This document shows positions 51,989-63,400 of a DNA stretch of 64,000 bases, piece by piece (positions within the stretch are counted from its first letter, which is position 1; each line of letters opens with the position of its first letter). The stretch covers positions 1 to 64,000 of the forward strand of contig CAIWCC010000186.1 in the NCBI GenBank assembly GCA_903911085.1. The letters run 5' to 3'. The DNA comes from an uncultured Bacteroidales bacterium (GTDB taxonomy: Bacteria; Bacteroidota; Bacteroidia; Bacteroidales; Paludibacteraceae). The position numbers and the translations under genes were made by a program. The notes under the pieces are model-generated. The model had not been told where the DNA came from and did no database searches. It saw only the letters and a program-made list of their open reading frames with translations.

Positions 51989-54900
51989 ATGAAAAACACA
52001 CTTTCTTTTTTAATCCTTTTCGCTTGTTTCAATTTTTTGGCAAGCGCTAAAACAAACCAAACTGACGATTTGGCTAGTCAGAATTTTGATGCAATAGTTT
52101 TGGGCACAACTGCCAATGTAGCTGCCAATGGCGCAATCACTTTTACGAGTGCAAAATGGACAAACGATGAATCCACCGGAACCGGAACAAATGCTGTTTG
52201 GAATAAGTTTTATTCGAATCAGGTATCTATAGCCAAAGATGCTACGGGTGCTAATACATCGAATTACATAACTTCCACCAACGACCGTTTGAGTTTGCTC
52301 TTTACGCCTCAAACTGCAGGTACAGTGGTGCTTGAAGCAAGAGTGAAAACACCGGCTACAACTGGTAGCAGTGGTTTTATTTCGCTAGATAATGACCCTG
52401 GTGCTACAAGTGGAAGTGCAACTGGGCGCTCTAATCTGATTTATTTTAATACTACCGCTGCCGGAACTACCACCATTTCGTATACCAATACTACCCAAGT
52501 GATGGCTACCGGACTTACACCTGCAACATGGTATTACATAAAAGTGGTTTATTATATTACTGGTACTAAGGCTGGTAAATGGGATTTGTATTATGGTGCA
52601 ACAGAGCCTACTACTTTAATTACGGCTAATCCTATTGCTTATCAAACAAGTGTTTCGGCGTATGCGTTGCAACGATTGTATGTTTCTGGGCCGTTTCTTA
52701 TCGACGATATTCGCATTTACCAACCACCATTGGCTGCACCTGCACCTACTTCAACCGTTTCTATGGCAGTTGATGGCAATAAAGCAATTATAGGCAAGGA
52801 AATAACTGGTAGTTATACCTATAGCTCCTCTACTTCGCTTCCCGAAAAGGGCTCTAAATGGGCATTGGTGAGAGCCGATGATGCTGGATTTAATAGTCAA
52901 AAGGACACTTTAGATAGTGGTTTTACCAATGGTGCAGCAACTTTTCAATTATCGCCCTACACCATATCTGCCAGTGATGCTTACAAATATATCAGGCTGG
53001 AAATAACGCCTATAGACAACAAAGGGAGCATTGGAAATAATGGTGTAAGTACTGCAATTGGACCAGTTTTGGACAGTTATGGAAGTTATAAATCCATGGT
53101 TTTAGTGGATAATGAAAATGGTGCGCCACAATATACTACCGGTGGAACGGTTGGTGGATGGGGTACATTGGCATCAGGTCAATTGGTAGGATTTACTCAG
53201 ACTCGCTCTTTCAAAAACAGTGTGGCTGGTGATATATTAGGGAATTTTGCCACATATAAACCCGATTTTGCATCTTTGGGTGCTGGTTATTACCAAGTAA
53301 AAGTTGTTTCTGTGGCTTCAGGGTCGCCTTTTACAGTGGATATTCATCACGCCAATCCTATGGCAGCTGGTCAATACATCGACGAAGCCCAGCTTACTGT
53401 AACTCCTCTAGCCACCAAGTCGCAATGGATTGATTTGGGTTTTTTCTATTTTTCGGGTGATGGTACAGAAACAGTAAAACTATCGGCTACCAATAAGTCT
53501 ACTGTTTTGCGTACTGATGCGGTGAGCTTTACTAAATTTATAGCTTCGGATACCGATAACCGACTGCTGACGTTAACCACCAATGTCGGTACACTCATTC
53601 AAACCGCCAATACTGATAACGGTTTCAATTCTGACATTATTGATTATACGCTTGTTTTACCGGTTTCTACAACTTCATATACTGTAGCAGCTCTTTCTAA
53701 TTCGTCGAATTCCACAATCACTGTCAACAGTACACCCTTAAACAACTTTTCGGCTTCGGCAGCCATCAACTTTGATGCAACAGCAACAATTGTAGTTACC
53801 AATAACGGAATTTCAAAAACATATACCATCAAAACGGTTCCTCCGGCTCAATCGATTGCTAATAAGCTCATTTTGTTTGAACCCATCCGCGATGCCGCAG
53901 GTAGCTTTTCTGTTATTCCGGTTATCGACACAAATTATTCGGTGAATATAACTTCTATGTCGCCTGCCGGAATTATCAATGCCGATGGTACTGTTCTTTC
54001 TCGCCCTGCAACCACTACATTTGTTGAGGTTTCGGTACAAATTCAAAGTAAAACGAATGCAGCAGATGTTGCTACCAAAACATTGCAGGTAAAAGTGACA
54101 CCAACCTATACGGCACCCACCGGCGATTTAGCTGATGCTCAAGCTGCTTTTAGTCGTAAAAAAATGGGTTTCTTTGTGCATTATGTCCCTTATCTTACAT
54201 CCGGAAAAAATGGTATTGTAAAAGACATCAATGTTTTAGCCGACAACTTTGATGTGGAACAATTTGCGCAGGATGCGGCTGATTTTGGTCTGGAATATGT
54301 GGTGTTTACAGGTTGGCATGCACGTATGTTGCCGCTTTTTCCAAGCAAAGTGGTGAAAAAATGGCGCGACGACCGCCGTACTATTCCGCAAGCACCGTCA
54401 TATTCAAACCGCGACGTGATTGGTGATTTAATCAAAGCATTGAAAGCCAAAAATATAGATTTACATCTTTATATGCACCCTACAGATGGTCACGATTTTA
54501 AAGATTATGGTCCCTCTGAGAATATTCTTCAGGATCAGGCTCTTACAGGATATACCGATAGCTCCAATGGGTATGCCTACTGGAATCAGTATCTGAATGA
54601 ATTACTCAATGAAATGTGTGAGCGATATGGTGATGGAATTAAGGGCTTTTGGATTGATGGTGGCGCCACACGACTGGATGTACCACGCCTGAGAAAAACG
54701 CTACGGTCGTACAACCCGAATATGATGATAGTTGAAAATATAGGTGGAAACAGAGGTTTATCCTTAAAAACACCCGGCTATACCGGTATGGCCGATCACA
54801 ATGCCTGGGAGGTAAGTCATATCAATTCGGGTTCATTAAGCCTTTTGACGCCTAATCCGGCATTGGTGTTGACCGACGGAAAAACATGGCCGGCTTATGT

Positions 54901-55717
54901 GCCTCAAGTGGCATTGGTAGTGGGCAATGGATGGTGGGCCAAAGAGGGAACAAACAACTCGCAATATGCGGCAAAAGACCTTTATTTGTACAATGTGTTG
55001 ATTGCATCGCAGAATAAATCGGGTGGTCTGCTCTACTCTACAGGCTGTTCGACCGGTAAAGCGAGCGACTTTGCCAATGCTAATATTTGGGATGGTGGTG
55101 CCGGAAATGGCAATATTTACGCTACTTTAAAAGCTGTGAATGATTACATTAAGCCTGTTGAAGAATCAATTAAAAACACCAATTTAAGTACTGCTTACCC
55201 CACAAATACTACTGGATACGCGTGGTTAGACCAGTACCAATGGGGCGTTTCTACCGAGTCGGCCGACAGTAAATATGTGTATCTGCATGTAGTGAAACCG
55301 CCCGTTGGCAAAACATTGTCTATTGGCCTGCCTACCGACAACAGCGCTTTTTCAACTACTGCCGTTGTGCTTAAATCGAAACAAACAGTAAGCTTTGCCA
55401 AAACGGCTACCGGCTATAATATCACTTTGCCCGAAACCGAAAATTGGGATGCTGTGAATACGGTTATTCGTTTAGAAAGAGCAACTACATCGTCTAAATA
55501 CGTAAATGAAAACCTAAGTTATGTGCGAGTCGTTGATGGTAAGCTACTGGTTACAAGCAATGTTTCGCAGAAGTTGGATGTATTCGCTGTTGATGGCACT
55601 AAAATAATGTCGATTCCATTAATTGCTGGTGAAAACACCGTTTCATTAAATTATAAAGGAATGTTTATTGTCAGCTTGAGTGCCAATAAGGGTAAGGTTT
55701 TGAAATTGATTTTGTGA
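51989..55717 (+). CDS. Multidomain GH29-like protein with golvesin-like and beta-sandwich modules and T9SS end
   Basis: The 1242-aa protein has a signal peptide (~1-20). The N-terminal ~250 residues form a concanavalin-like beta-sandwich. A golvesin-like module covers ~365-515 (SMVLVDNENGAPQYTTGG, GYYQVKVVSVASGSPFTVDI), with a cadherin-like/Ig-like linker to ~705. The catalytic domain at ~715-1165 is alpha-L-fucosidase-like: MGFFVHYVPY replaces the usual FGMFIHWG, AADFGLEYVVFTGWHARM follows, and the nucleophile is IKGFWIDGG (Asp890). The last ~70 residues (VRVVDGKLLVTS to GKVLKLIL) are a T9SS sorting domain. The changed first motif sets it apart from standard GH29. It may be a GH29 subgroup or a related unassigned family. 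Confidence 0.78.
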   Translation: MKNTLSFLILFACFNFLASAKTNQTDDLASQNFDAIVLGTTANVAANGAITFTSAKWTNDESTGTGTNAVWNKFYSNQVSIAKDATGANTSNYITSTNDRLSLLFTPQTAGTVVLEARVKTPATTGSSGFISLDNDPGATSGSATGRSNLIYFNTTAAGTTTISYTNTTQVMATGLTPATWYYIKVVYYITGTKAGKWDLYYGATEPTTLITANPIAYQTSVSAYALQRLYVSGPFLIDDIRIYQPPLAAPAPTSTVSMAVDGNKAIIGKEITGSYTYSSSTSLPEKGSKWALVRADDAGFNSQKDTLDSGFTNGAATFQLSPYTISASDAYKYIRLEITPIDNKGSIGNNGVSTAIGPVLDSYGSYKSMVLVDNENGAPQYTTGGTVGGWGTLASGQLVGFTQTRSFKNSVAGDILGNFATYKPDFASLGAGYYQVKVVSVASGSPFTVDIHHANPMAAGQYIDEAQLTVTPLATKSQWIDLGFFYFSGDGTETVKLSATNKSTVLRTDAVSFTKFIASDTDNRLLTLTTNVGTLIQTANTDNGFNSDIIDYTLVLPVSTTSYTVAALSNSSNSTITVNSTPLNNFSASAAINFDATATIVVTNNGISKTYTIKTVPPAQSIANKLILFEPIRDAAGSFSVIPVIDTNYSVNITSMSPAGIINADGTVLSRPATTTFVEVSVQIQSKTNAADVATKTLQVKVTPTYTAPTGDLADAQAAFSRKKMGFFVHYVPYLTSGKNGIVKDINVLADNFDVEQFAQDAADFGLEYVVFTGWHARMLPLFPSKVVKKWRDDRRTIPQAPSYSNRDVIGDLIKALKAKNIDLHLYMHPTDGHDFKDYGPSENILQDQALTGYTDSSNGYAYWNQYLNELLNEMCERYGDGIKGFWIDGGATRLDVPRLRKTLRSYNPNMMIVENIGGNRGLSLKTPGYTGMADHNAWEVSHINSGSLSLLTPNPALVLTDGKTWPAYVPQVALVVGNGWWAKEGTNNSQYAAKDLYLYNVLIASQNKSGGLLYSTGCSTGKASDFANANIWDGGAGNGNIYATLKAVNDYIKPVEESIKNTNLSTAYPTNTTGYAWLDQYQWGVSTESADSKYVYLHVVKPPVGKTLSIGLPTDNSAFSTTAVVLKSKQTVSFAKTATGYNITLPETENWDAVNTVIRLERATTSSKYVNENLSYVRVVDGKLLVTSNVSQKLDVFAVDGTKIMSIPLIAGENTVSLNYKGMFIVSLSANKGKVLKLIL

Positions 55718-55767
55718 CAAATTACAGAGTTGGCATGGTAAGAAATATATTAGATTAGAAAAAAAGT

Positions 55768-58700
55768 ATGAAAAGTCCATTTCTGAAGTTGATTGTGATT
55801 TTTAGTTTTTTTCATCTGCTCCCTTTTTTAGGGCAAGCAAAAATTAAAAATCAAAATGTAGTAAGTATTCAATCCGATACTTTAGAGGCTAATTTCTTAG
55901 CACCTCCGGCTGCAACACGTCCCCACGCTTGGTGGAGATGGTATGGAGGTCAGATAACCAGAGATGGGATTACCCGCGACATGGAAGCTTTTAAACGAGT
56001 GGGTTATGGTGGTGTCCAGTTTTTTCAGGAATCATTTGGTACTGCGGTGGGTGCATCGTCTATTATTCCAAATGTAACCATTTTTAGTCCAGAGTGGTGG
56101 AACTTGGTTCAGTTTGCCATTGAAGAAGCCAATCGTTGTGGAGTTCATTTCACTTTTCAGAATTGTTTGGGCTACTCTACCAGTGGTGGTCCATGGATAA
56201 CTCCAGAGCTATCTATGCAAAAACTGGTTTGGAGCACATTGACAGTAACTGGTGGCACAACACTTTCTGCTACGCTGGCAAAACCAACCGTTGATGCCAC
56301 TTGGAACTACTACAAAGATGTGGCAGTGATGGCTATGAAAATGGATGGCACTTCAACGACTAATGTAACGCAAGTGGTGGATGTGAGTACGCAAATGGCT
56401 GTAAATGGCTCTATTAGTTGGGTTGTACCCGCAGGTAGTTGGAAAATTATTCGCATTGGTCATACCACTACAGGTAAAATGCAACATCCAGTTCCTACCT
56501 CAGTGAATGGTTTGGAATGCGATAAAATGAACCGTGATGCTGTAAAAGTACATTTCGATAATTATCCAGCTAAAATAATTCAGAAGGCAGGTGCAATTCC
56601 TATCACTGTGATGACCGATAGTTATGAGGCAGGTCCTCACAACTGGACACCAAAGTTCAGAGATGAATTTATAAAACGACGTGGTTATGACCCACTGCCT
56701 TGGTTGCCAGCTTTGAATAGTTTTGTATTGGAAAATAGCGAAAAAACAACCCGTTTCAAATACGACATGAACCGTACCATTGAGGAGTTGATGATTACCG
56801 AACATTATAAAGCTATGGGTGAATATACGCACCAATATCCAAACATTAAGTATGAGTTTCAGCCTTATAATACCCCTTTTAACCTAGTTGAAGGTGGAAC
56901 CGTAGCCGATAATGCTGCGGGCGAATTCTGGCATGTAAACAAAGGATATGGTTGGTGGACGTTGAGTTTGATTGCTTCGGTATCGCATTTTACCGGAAAT
57001 CCAATTGTTACAGCAGAATCATTTACGGCTGAACCACAGCATTCTAAATGGGATTTAGATGCTTATGCTTTGAAAACAGAAGGCGACCTTGCTTTTGCCA
57101 ATGGTGTTAATAGTATGCAAATGTCCGTAGCACCTCACCAACCTTGGGATCCAAAATACAAACCGGGTATGGTCGAAACTTTTGGTTCTTGGTTTAATCC
57201 TAATAATACTTGGTGGGAACAATCAAAAGCATGGTTAACTTACCTGAGCCGTTGTCAGTACTTACTTCGTCAGGGTAAGTTTGTGGGCGATATATGTTAC
57301 CTGTATCCCAATGGTCTACGTGGAGTAACGTATCCTGCTGGTTATAACGGGGATGCAATGGATGCGTCGAGCTTAATCAAGTTGATGAGTGTGGCTGATG
57401 GTCGATTGATAACTCCTGGTGGTGCTAGCTATCGTCTGCTTTATATGCAAGAAAATCAAGCTTATACAGTTGAGTTGGTGCGGAAAATAAAAGATTTAGT
57501 GGCCAACGGAGCCGTAATTATTGGCCCTAAGCCTTTAAAATCGGTGAGTTTAAGCAACTATCCAACCTGCGATTCTATTGTGAAACATGTAGCCGATTCT
57601 GTTTGGGGCAATTGCAATGGCACTACTATTACAGAAAATAGTTTTGGAGCAGGAAAGGTTTACTGGGGTAAAACAATTCAGGAGGTATTAACAACGCTGA
57701 ATGTTACTAAAGATTTTGATGGTCCAGGGCTTTCTGCAGGAAATGTGGCATGGACGCATCGTCGCGACGGATCTTCCGAAATATATTTTGTTTCTAATCA
57801 GCAAAAGAAAGCGGTTAGTATCAACTGCAATTTTCGGGTTTCGGGATTAATTCCCGAAATTTGGAATGCAGAAACTGGCGAAGCAATTGATGCTCCAATT
57901 TGGAGTAAACTGGGCAATATGACAACTGTAAAATTGAATCTTACACAGGCGGGTTCTTGTTTTGTAGTTTTCAGAAGACCATCTGTACAGGTTGATCCGG
58001 TAACAATTATTACTGCTGATGGACTGGCCGACAATGTATCTACCGTTAAATTCAGTAGCGATAGTTTGTTTCTTATGGCATCAAAAAACGCCAACTATGC
58101 TGTTAGAACCGAAAGTGGATTGGTAAGTAATGTATCTGTGACTGATTTACCTGCTGACACAGTAATGGCTACCAACTGGAAAGTGACGTTCCCTGTAGAA
58201 TCTGGCATAAATTCACCGGTTACATTCCCAACTCTTACTTCGTGGACGAGAAATACGGACAAGCAAATCAAGTATTTTTCGGGAACAGCCACTTATTCCA
58301 AAGATTTTGTACTTACTGCTGCACAACTTGCAAGCAATAATTTTCCATACATCGATTTAGGAACTGCAAGCAATTTTGCCGAAGTGGTACTAAACGGAAA
58401 ATCACTAGGCGTTATGTGGAAACCCCCATATAAAGTGGATATTACTGATGCAGCTATTGTAGGCCTGAATCATTTGGAAATAAAAGTGACCAATACTTTC
58501 CAAAACCGAATGATTGGCGATGAGCAGGAACCCGATGATGTGACTTGGAAGACAGGCAGTTATAGCACTGATCCAACACCTTTGTATAAAGGCAAAGCTA
58601 TGTCTGAATTACCAGCTTGGTTTTTAAATGGCACAGCACGTCCATCCACCGGTCGCAAGACATTTACCAACGTGAATTTCTATTTCCCTACTGATAGTTT

Positions 58701-60363
58701 ACTTCAATCGGGAATAATTGGACCAGTAAAAATAGGATTTTTTAAAAAATACTTGTTGCGAAATTTTGTTGCAAAGCCGCTTTTAACTTCTTACTACGTT
58801 CGCCCTACCGGCGATACATTGGCCTGGAAAAAGCAATTTACGGAAAACCCGGAGCAAGTTCTGTCGCTTACAAATGTAAATAGTATTGCATCATTACCCG
58901 AAGGTACTGAGTTTTTTTTCTCCACAGGTTCATACGCATGTAGTAACACTACTCTTTCAGGACTTAAAGTTAATGGTGGTTTCAGTGGAAAAGAGGCTGA
59001 AATTACCGATTTGAATAAACGTGTAAGAGAAGATAATGATGCTAACGGTATTGTAGAACCTTGGGAATTTAAATATCCTACTTATTTTCAAAGTAATAGT
59101 ATTGCTTTGATGCCCGATAGAATGATTGAGATAAATCAGAATGCAGTACTCGATGGTGTTACGTTGCGAAATTTTATTTGCAATCTTCAAACTCCAATTT
59201 CTATTGGCACTTTGCAAACCACTGTAGGAACTTCCAATGCTGGTACAGCTGCAAAAATAGTGAATTGTACGGTTGATAATATCATGAACTCGAATGGAAA
59301 TTATTGTTGCGTGGGGTTGTCAAATGGCTCGAAAATGGAGAGTTGTTTGGTACAGAATAGCCAAATTGCTTCTAATCTTGGAGTTGTATGGATGCTAGGA
59401 AATGGTACAACTATTTCAAAATCGGTGTTCAGAAATAATAAGTCGGCTACAGGTGGTTTTGTGGTTTTAGGACAGCACAACGAAAGCAATGCTATGCAAA
59501 AGGTGGAAAACTGTTTGTTTGTGAATAATACCACTGGATATAGTGTACTTCGCTCCGAAGGAACAAATGCAACAGGTGCTCAAATTGGATTGAATGTTGT
59601 TAACTCCACATTTTATGCCAACACATCTACTAATGCTGCGGCCATTGTTGATTTTAACAAAGCATCGGGCAAGGCAATCAACTTGTTACTGCATGGCACT
59701 ACGCCATCGACCGCTAATGGAGGCATTCGTAAAGTGACTGCAACTGCTACCGTTGATGTTTCCAATGTGCTTTCTACAGTGGCAATTGGCACAGCGTCTA
59801 ATGTAACATTGGCTGCGAGCACAAACTATGTGGCCGGAGCTGCAATTGCCGATTTAAAATTGAACGGAGCCACCACTTCTAATGGTTATCAAACACCTAC
59901 TACTTCAACAACTGATGCTTATGCAAATTTGTTGAAAGCCAACTACATCCCACAGGCAAATCATTCTTTGTCAAGTGTCGAAACATTTACAGGCTCCATT
60001 ATTCCAACTGCTGACTTATTGGGTTTTAGCCGTGCAAGTGGAGCTTCTACCTTAGGTGGTTATCAGGTTGGCAGTGTTATATCCTATCCTACGCCAGAGC
60101 AGGAATATGTACCTAACGGACTGAATACAAGAAAAGTAAATTCTACATTTCAGATTTACCCCAATCCGGTTTTAGATAGATTAAATGTTGTGGGTGACGG
60201 AATTACCCGCATAGAAATTTTTAATGAAAATGGAGTGAAAATGAAAGATATTCGAATGTATAATACGCGTTCTATAGTTGTAAGTGATTTGCCAAAGGGC
60301 ATTTATTATGTTCGTGTTATTGCTAACGGAAATTATTCAGGAGCAGCATTTTTGAAAAAATAA
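55768..60363 (+). CDS. GH106-like alpha-L-rhamnosidase with beta-helix and T9SS sorting domain
   Basis: The 1531-aa protein has a signal peptide (to ~26). GH106-like sequence covers ~38-1010: FLAPPAATRPHAWWRWYGGQ, ITRDMEAFKRVGYGGVQFF, the conserved TDSYEAGPHNWTPKFRDEF, and TAESFTAEP, with C-terminal galactose-binding-like strands FAEVVLNGKSLGVMWKPPYK. A right-handed beta-helix region follows (~1030-1380; repeated short strands such as AKIVNCTVDNIMNSNGNYCC). The end IYPNPVLDRL to SGAAFLKK is a T9SS sorting domain. GH106 enzymes remove alpha-linked L-rhamnose. The downstream gene is a paralogue that lacks the helix and the sorting domain, so the two act in different places, perhaps surface and periplasm. 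Confidence 0.85.
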   Translation: MKSPFLKLIVIFSFFHLLPFLGQAKIKNQNVVSIQSDTLEANFLAPPAATRPHAWWRWYGGQITRDGITRDMEAFKRVGYGGVQFFQESFGTAVGASSIIPNVTIFSPEWWNLVQFAIEEANRCGVHFTFQNCLGYSTSGGPWITPELSMQKLVWSTLTVTGGTTLSATLAKPTVDATWNYYKDVAVMAMKMDGTSTTNVTQVVDVSTQMAVNGSISWVVPAGSWKIIRIGHTTTGKMQHPVPTSVNGLECDKMNRDAVKVHFDNYPAKIIQKAGAIPITVMTDSYEAGPHNWTPKFRDEFIKRRGYDPLPWLPALNSFVLENSEKTTRFKYDMNRTIEELMITEHYKAMGEYTHQYPNIKYEFQPYNTPFNLVEGGTVADNAAGEFWHVNKGYGWWTLSLIASVSHFTGNPIVTAESFTAEPQHSKWDLDAYALKTEGDLAFANGVNSMQMSVAPHQPWDPKYKPGMVETFGSWFNPNNTWWEQSKAWLTYLSRCQYLLRQGKFVGDICYLYPNGLRGVTYPAGYNGDAMDASSLIKLMSVADGRLITPGGASYRLLYMQENQAYTVELVRKIKDLVANGAVIIGPKPLKSVSLSNYPTCDSIVKHVADSVWGNCNGTTITENSFGAGKVYWGKTIQEVLTTLNVTKDFDGPGLSAGNVAWTHRRDGSSEIYFVSNQQKKAVSINCNFRVSGLIPEIWNAETGEAIDAPIWSKLGNMTTVKLNLTQAGSCFVVFRRPSVQVDPVTIITADGLADNVSTVKFSSDSLFLMASKNANYAVRTESGLVSNVSVTDLPADTVMATNWKVTFPVESGINSPVTFPTLTSWTRNTDKQIKYFSGTATYSKDFVLTAAQLASNNFPYIDLGTASNFAEVVLNGKSLGVMWKPPYKVDITDAAIVGLNHLEIKVTNTFQNRMIGDEQEPDDVTWKTGSYSTDPTPLYKGKAMSELPAWFLNGTARPSTGRKTFTNVNFYFPTDSLLQSGIIGPVKIGFFKKYLLRNFVAKPLLTSYYVRPTGDTLAWKKQFTENPEQVLSLTNVNSIASLPEGTEFFFSTGSYACSNTTLSGLKVNGGFSGKEAEITDLNKRVREDNDANGIVEPWEFKYPTYFQSNSIALMPDRMIEINQNAVLDGVTLRNFICNLQTPISIGTLQTTVGTSNAGTAAKIVNCTVDNIMNSNGNYCCVGLSNGSKMESCLVQNSQIASNLGVVWMLGNGTTISKSVFRNNKSATGGFVVLGQHNESNAMQKVENCLFVNNTTGYSVLRSEGTNATGAQIGLNVVNSTFYANTSTNAAAIVDFNKASGKAINLLLHGTTPSTANGGIRKVTATATVDVSNVLSTVAIGTASNVTLAASTNYVAGAAIADLKLNGATTSNGYQTPTTSTTDAYANLLKANYIPQANHSLSSVETFTGSIIPTADLLGFSRASGASTLGGYQVGSVISYPTPEQEYVPNGLNTRKVNSTFQIYPNPVLDRLNVVGDGITRIEIFNENGVKMKDIRMYNTRSIVVSDLPKGIYYVRVIANGNYSGAAFLKK

Positions 60364-60428
60364 AAATAAATCGAAAGAGCTGGTTAGAAATAATAGGAGT
60401 TTTTTGAAAATAGGTAAATTTAAATAGA

Positions 60429-63400
60429 ATGAAACGAGATTTTGTTAAGGTTGGGTTAGTTTTGGTGTTGATGCAAATTCTTCATTTTACGAGCTACGCA
60501 AAAGATAAAGCTAACAAAAATACTTTGAAAATTGACTCTTTGGTGTCAAATTTTCAATCACCCCCCGCCAATGCCCGACCCAAAGTGTGGTGGCGCTGGA
60601 TGGGTGGTCAGATCAGTCGTGCCGGAATTACCCGCGACATGGAAGCCCTAAAAAAAGCCGGGTTTGGTGGTGTTGTGTTTTTTCAGCTCGATTTTGCGCC
60701 TTCACTCAATATCACTTCTACTGTTACCCCCGAAATTAGGATTTTTAGTCCCGAATGGTGGAGTTTGGTACAGTTTGCCATTCAGGAGGCTAATCGTTGC
60801 GGTTTGGAGTTCACGTTTCAAAATGCGATGGGCTTTTCTGCACATGGCGGCCCGTGGATAACGCCCGAAATGTCGATGCAAAAGCTGGTGTGGAGCGAAA
60901 CTGCTGCCACTGAAAATACTACTTTCAGCACTGCTTTACCCAAACCAACGGTGGATGCTGCCTGGAATTATTACAAGGACATTGCCGTGTTGGCTATCAA
61001 TAAAAATGCTACTTCTGGTATTGTAAATGAGGTGATTGACCTGACTTCAAAAATGGATGCCAATGGTGCAATTAGCTGGAAAGTGCCCGCCGGAACGTGG
61101 AAAATTATCCGCATGGGACACACCACCACTGGCGTGAAGCAGCATCCTGTGCCCAATTATGCAAACGGCCTCGAGTGCGACAAAATGAACAAAGATGCCA
61201 TGAAGTTACATTTTGATAACTATCCTGCCAAAGTGATACAGGCTGCCGGCAAAACTCCCGTTACCGTGTTTGTGGATAGCTATGAGGCGGGATTGCAGAA
61301 CTGGTCGCCCCGTTTCCGCAATGAGTTTATCAAACGCAGAGGTTACGACCCACTTTTGTGGTTGCCTGCTGTAAATAACTACATTGTTGAGAGTGAGGAG
61401 AAAACCACCCGCTTCAAATACGATATGAATCGCACCATCGAGGAGCTGATGATTGACGAAAGTTACAGGGCACTGGGCGAATTTTCTCACCAATATCCGA
61501 ATGCAAATTATCAGATTCAACCCTATAATACCGCTTTCAATCTTGTAGAGGGAGGAACGGTAGCCGACAGAGTTTCGGGCGAATTTTGGCACAAAAATAC
61601 GACTTACGGCTGGTGGACACTCAGTCTGGCGGCTTCGGTTGCGCATTTTACAGGTAACCCCATTGTTGTTTCGGAGGCATTTACCACTTCGCCACAACAT
61701 GCCAACTGGAACGATGATGCCTACGAGCTAAAAGCCGAAGGCGACCTCGCTTTTGCACGTGGGGTAAACAGTATGGAGATGCACGTGATGGCGCATCAAC
61801 CATGGGATCCGAAATACAAACCCGGCATGCAGGCAGGTCCTTACGGCTATCACATCAACCCCAACAATACATGGTGGAATCAGTCCATTGGATGGACAAC
61901 CTATCTCACTCGTTCGCAATATATGCTTCGTCAAGGTGGCTTCGTCGGGGATATTTGCTATCTGTATCCCAATGGATTAAGAGGCGTTACTTTTCCCAAC
62001 GGATACAACGGCGATATCATGGATGCCGCCAGTTTTATCAAACTGTTGGATGTGGTGGAAGGTCGTTTGGTTACGCCCAGTGGAGCAAGTTACAGGGTTT
62101 TGTATATGCAGAATGACCAGGCTTATACACCAGAACTGGTGAATAAAATAAAATCGCTAGTGGCCAAAGGTGCGGTGGTTATCGGCCCGAAACCGGTGAA
62201 ATCTGTCAGCTTGAGCAACTATCCGCTTTGCGATGATATGGTGAAACAAGTAGCCGATTCGGTTTGGGGCAAATGCGATGGTGTTACCATCAAAGAAAAT
62301 GGTTTTGGTAAAGGAAAAGTATATTCCGGCAAAACAATAAAAGAGGTGTTGGACATGCTGAATGTCGCGTCTGATTTTGAGCTGTTGGGTGGTTCTTACA
62401 GCGATATTGGCTGGACACACCGCCGGGCAGGTAGCACCGATATCTATTTTGTTTCCAATCAATTGAAGAAAGATGTTTCGCTGAATTGCCGCTTCCGGGT
62501 TTCGGGATTAACCCCTGAAATATGGAATGCCGAAACGGGTAAAATCATCAACGCACCCTTGTGGAGCAGTGCCGGCGATAAAACAACGGTCAACATCCAA
62601 CTTTCAGCCGTGGGAGCATGTTTCGTTGTTTTCCGTAAACCGTCAACTGTGGCCGACCCGGCAGTTTCGATGAGCGTAACTGGTGGTGCCGACAATTTCT
62701 CTTCGGTAGAAGTTAGCAACGACAGTATGTTTTTGATTGCCGGAAAAAATGCCGAATATCTTGTTCGTACTGCGGCCGGCAAAAAGTGTAGCGAGACCGT
62801 TAAAAATGTAATTGCCCCTTTATCGCTTAGCGAAAAATGGACGGTGACTTTCCCTTCCGAAACGGGCATAACAACGCCTGTGGCATTCCCAACGCTAAGC
62901 TCGTGGACAGAAAATAGCGATGCCCGCATCAAATATTTTTCGGGTACAGCCACCTACAGTAAAGACTTTAAGCTCTCGGGCAAGCAGCTGGCCAAAGACA
63001 ATGTTGTTTACCTCGATTTGGGTAATGTGCGCAATTTTGCTGAAATTACCCTGAATGGAAAATCGCTGTCTGTGTTGTGGAAACCGCCTTACAAGCTCAA
63101 CATCTCTGATTATGCCGTTATCGGAAACAACCACATCGAAATAAAAGTAACCAATACCTGGACTAACCGCATGATTGGCGACGAACAGGAACCCGATGAT
63201 GTTTCGTGGGGAAAACAAACTTTCACCACCGATGCTTCGCCATTATACAGGGGTAAAGCAATCAGCGAATTACCGTCGTGGTTGCTCAACGGAACAAATC
63301 GTACATCAACCGGTCGCCAAACATTCAGTACCTGGAATTATTACAGAGCTACCGATTCGCTTCTTCCTTCGGGTATTGTTGGTCCAGTAAATATTGTGTT

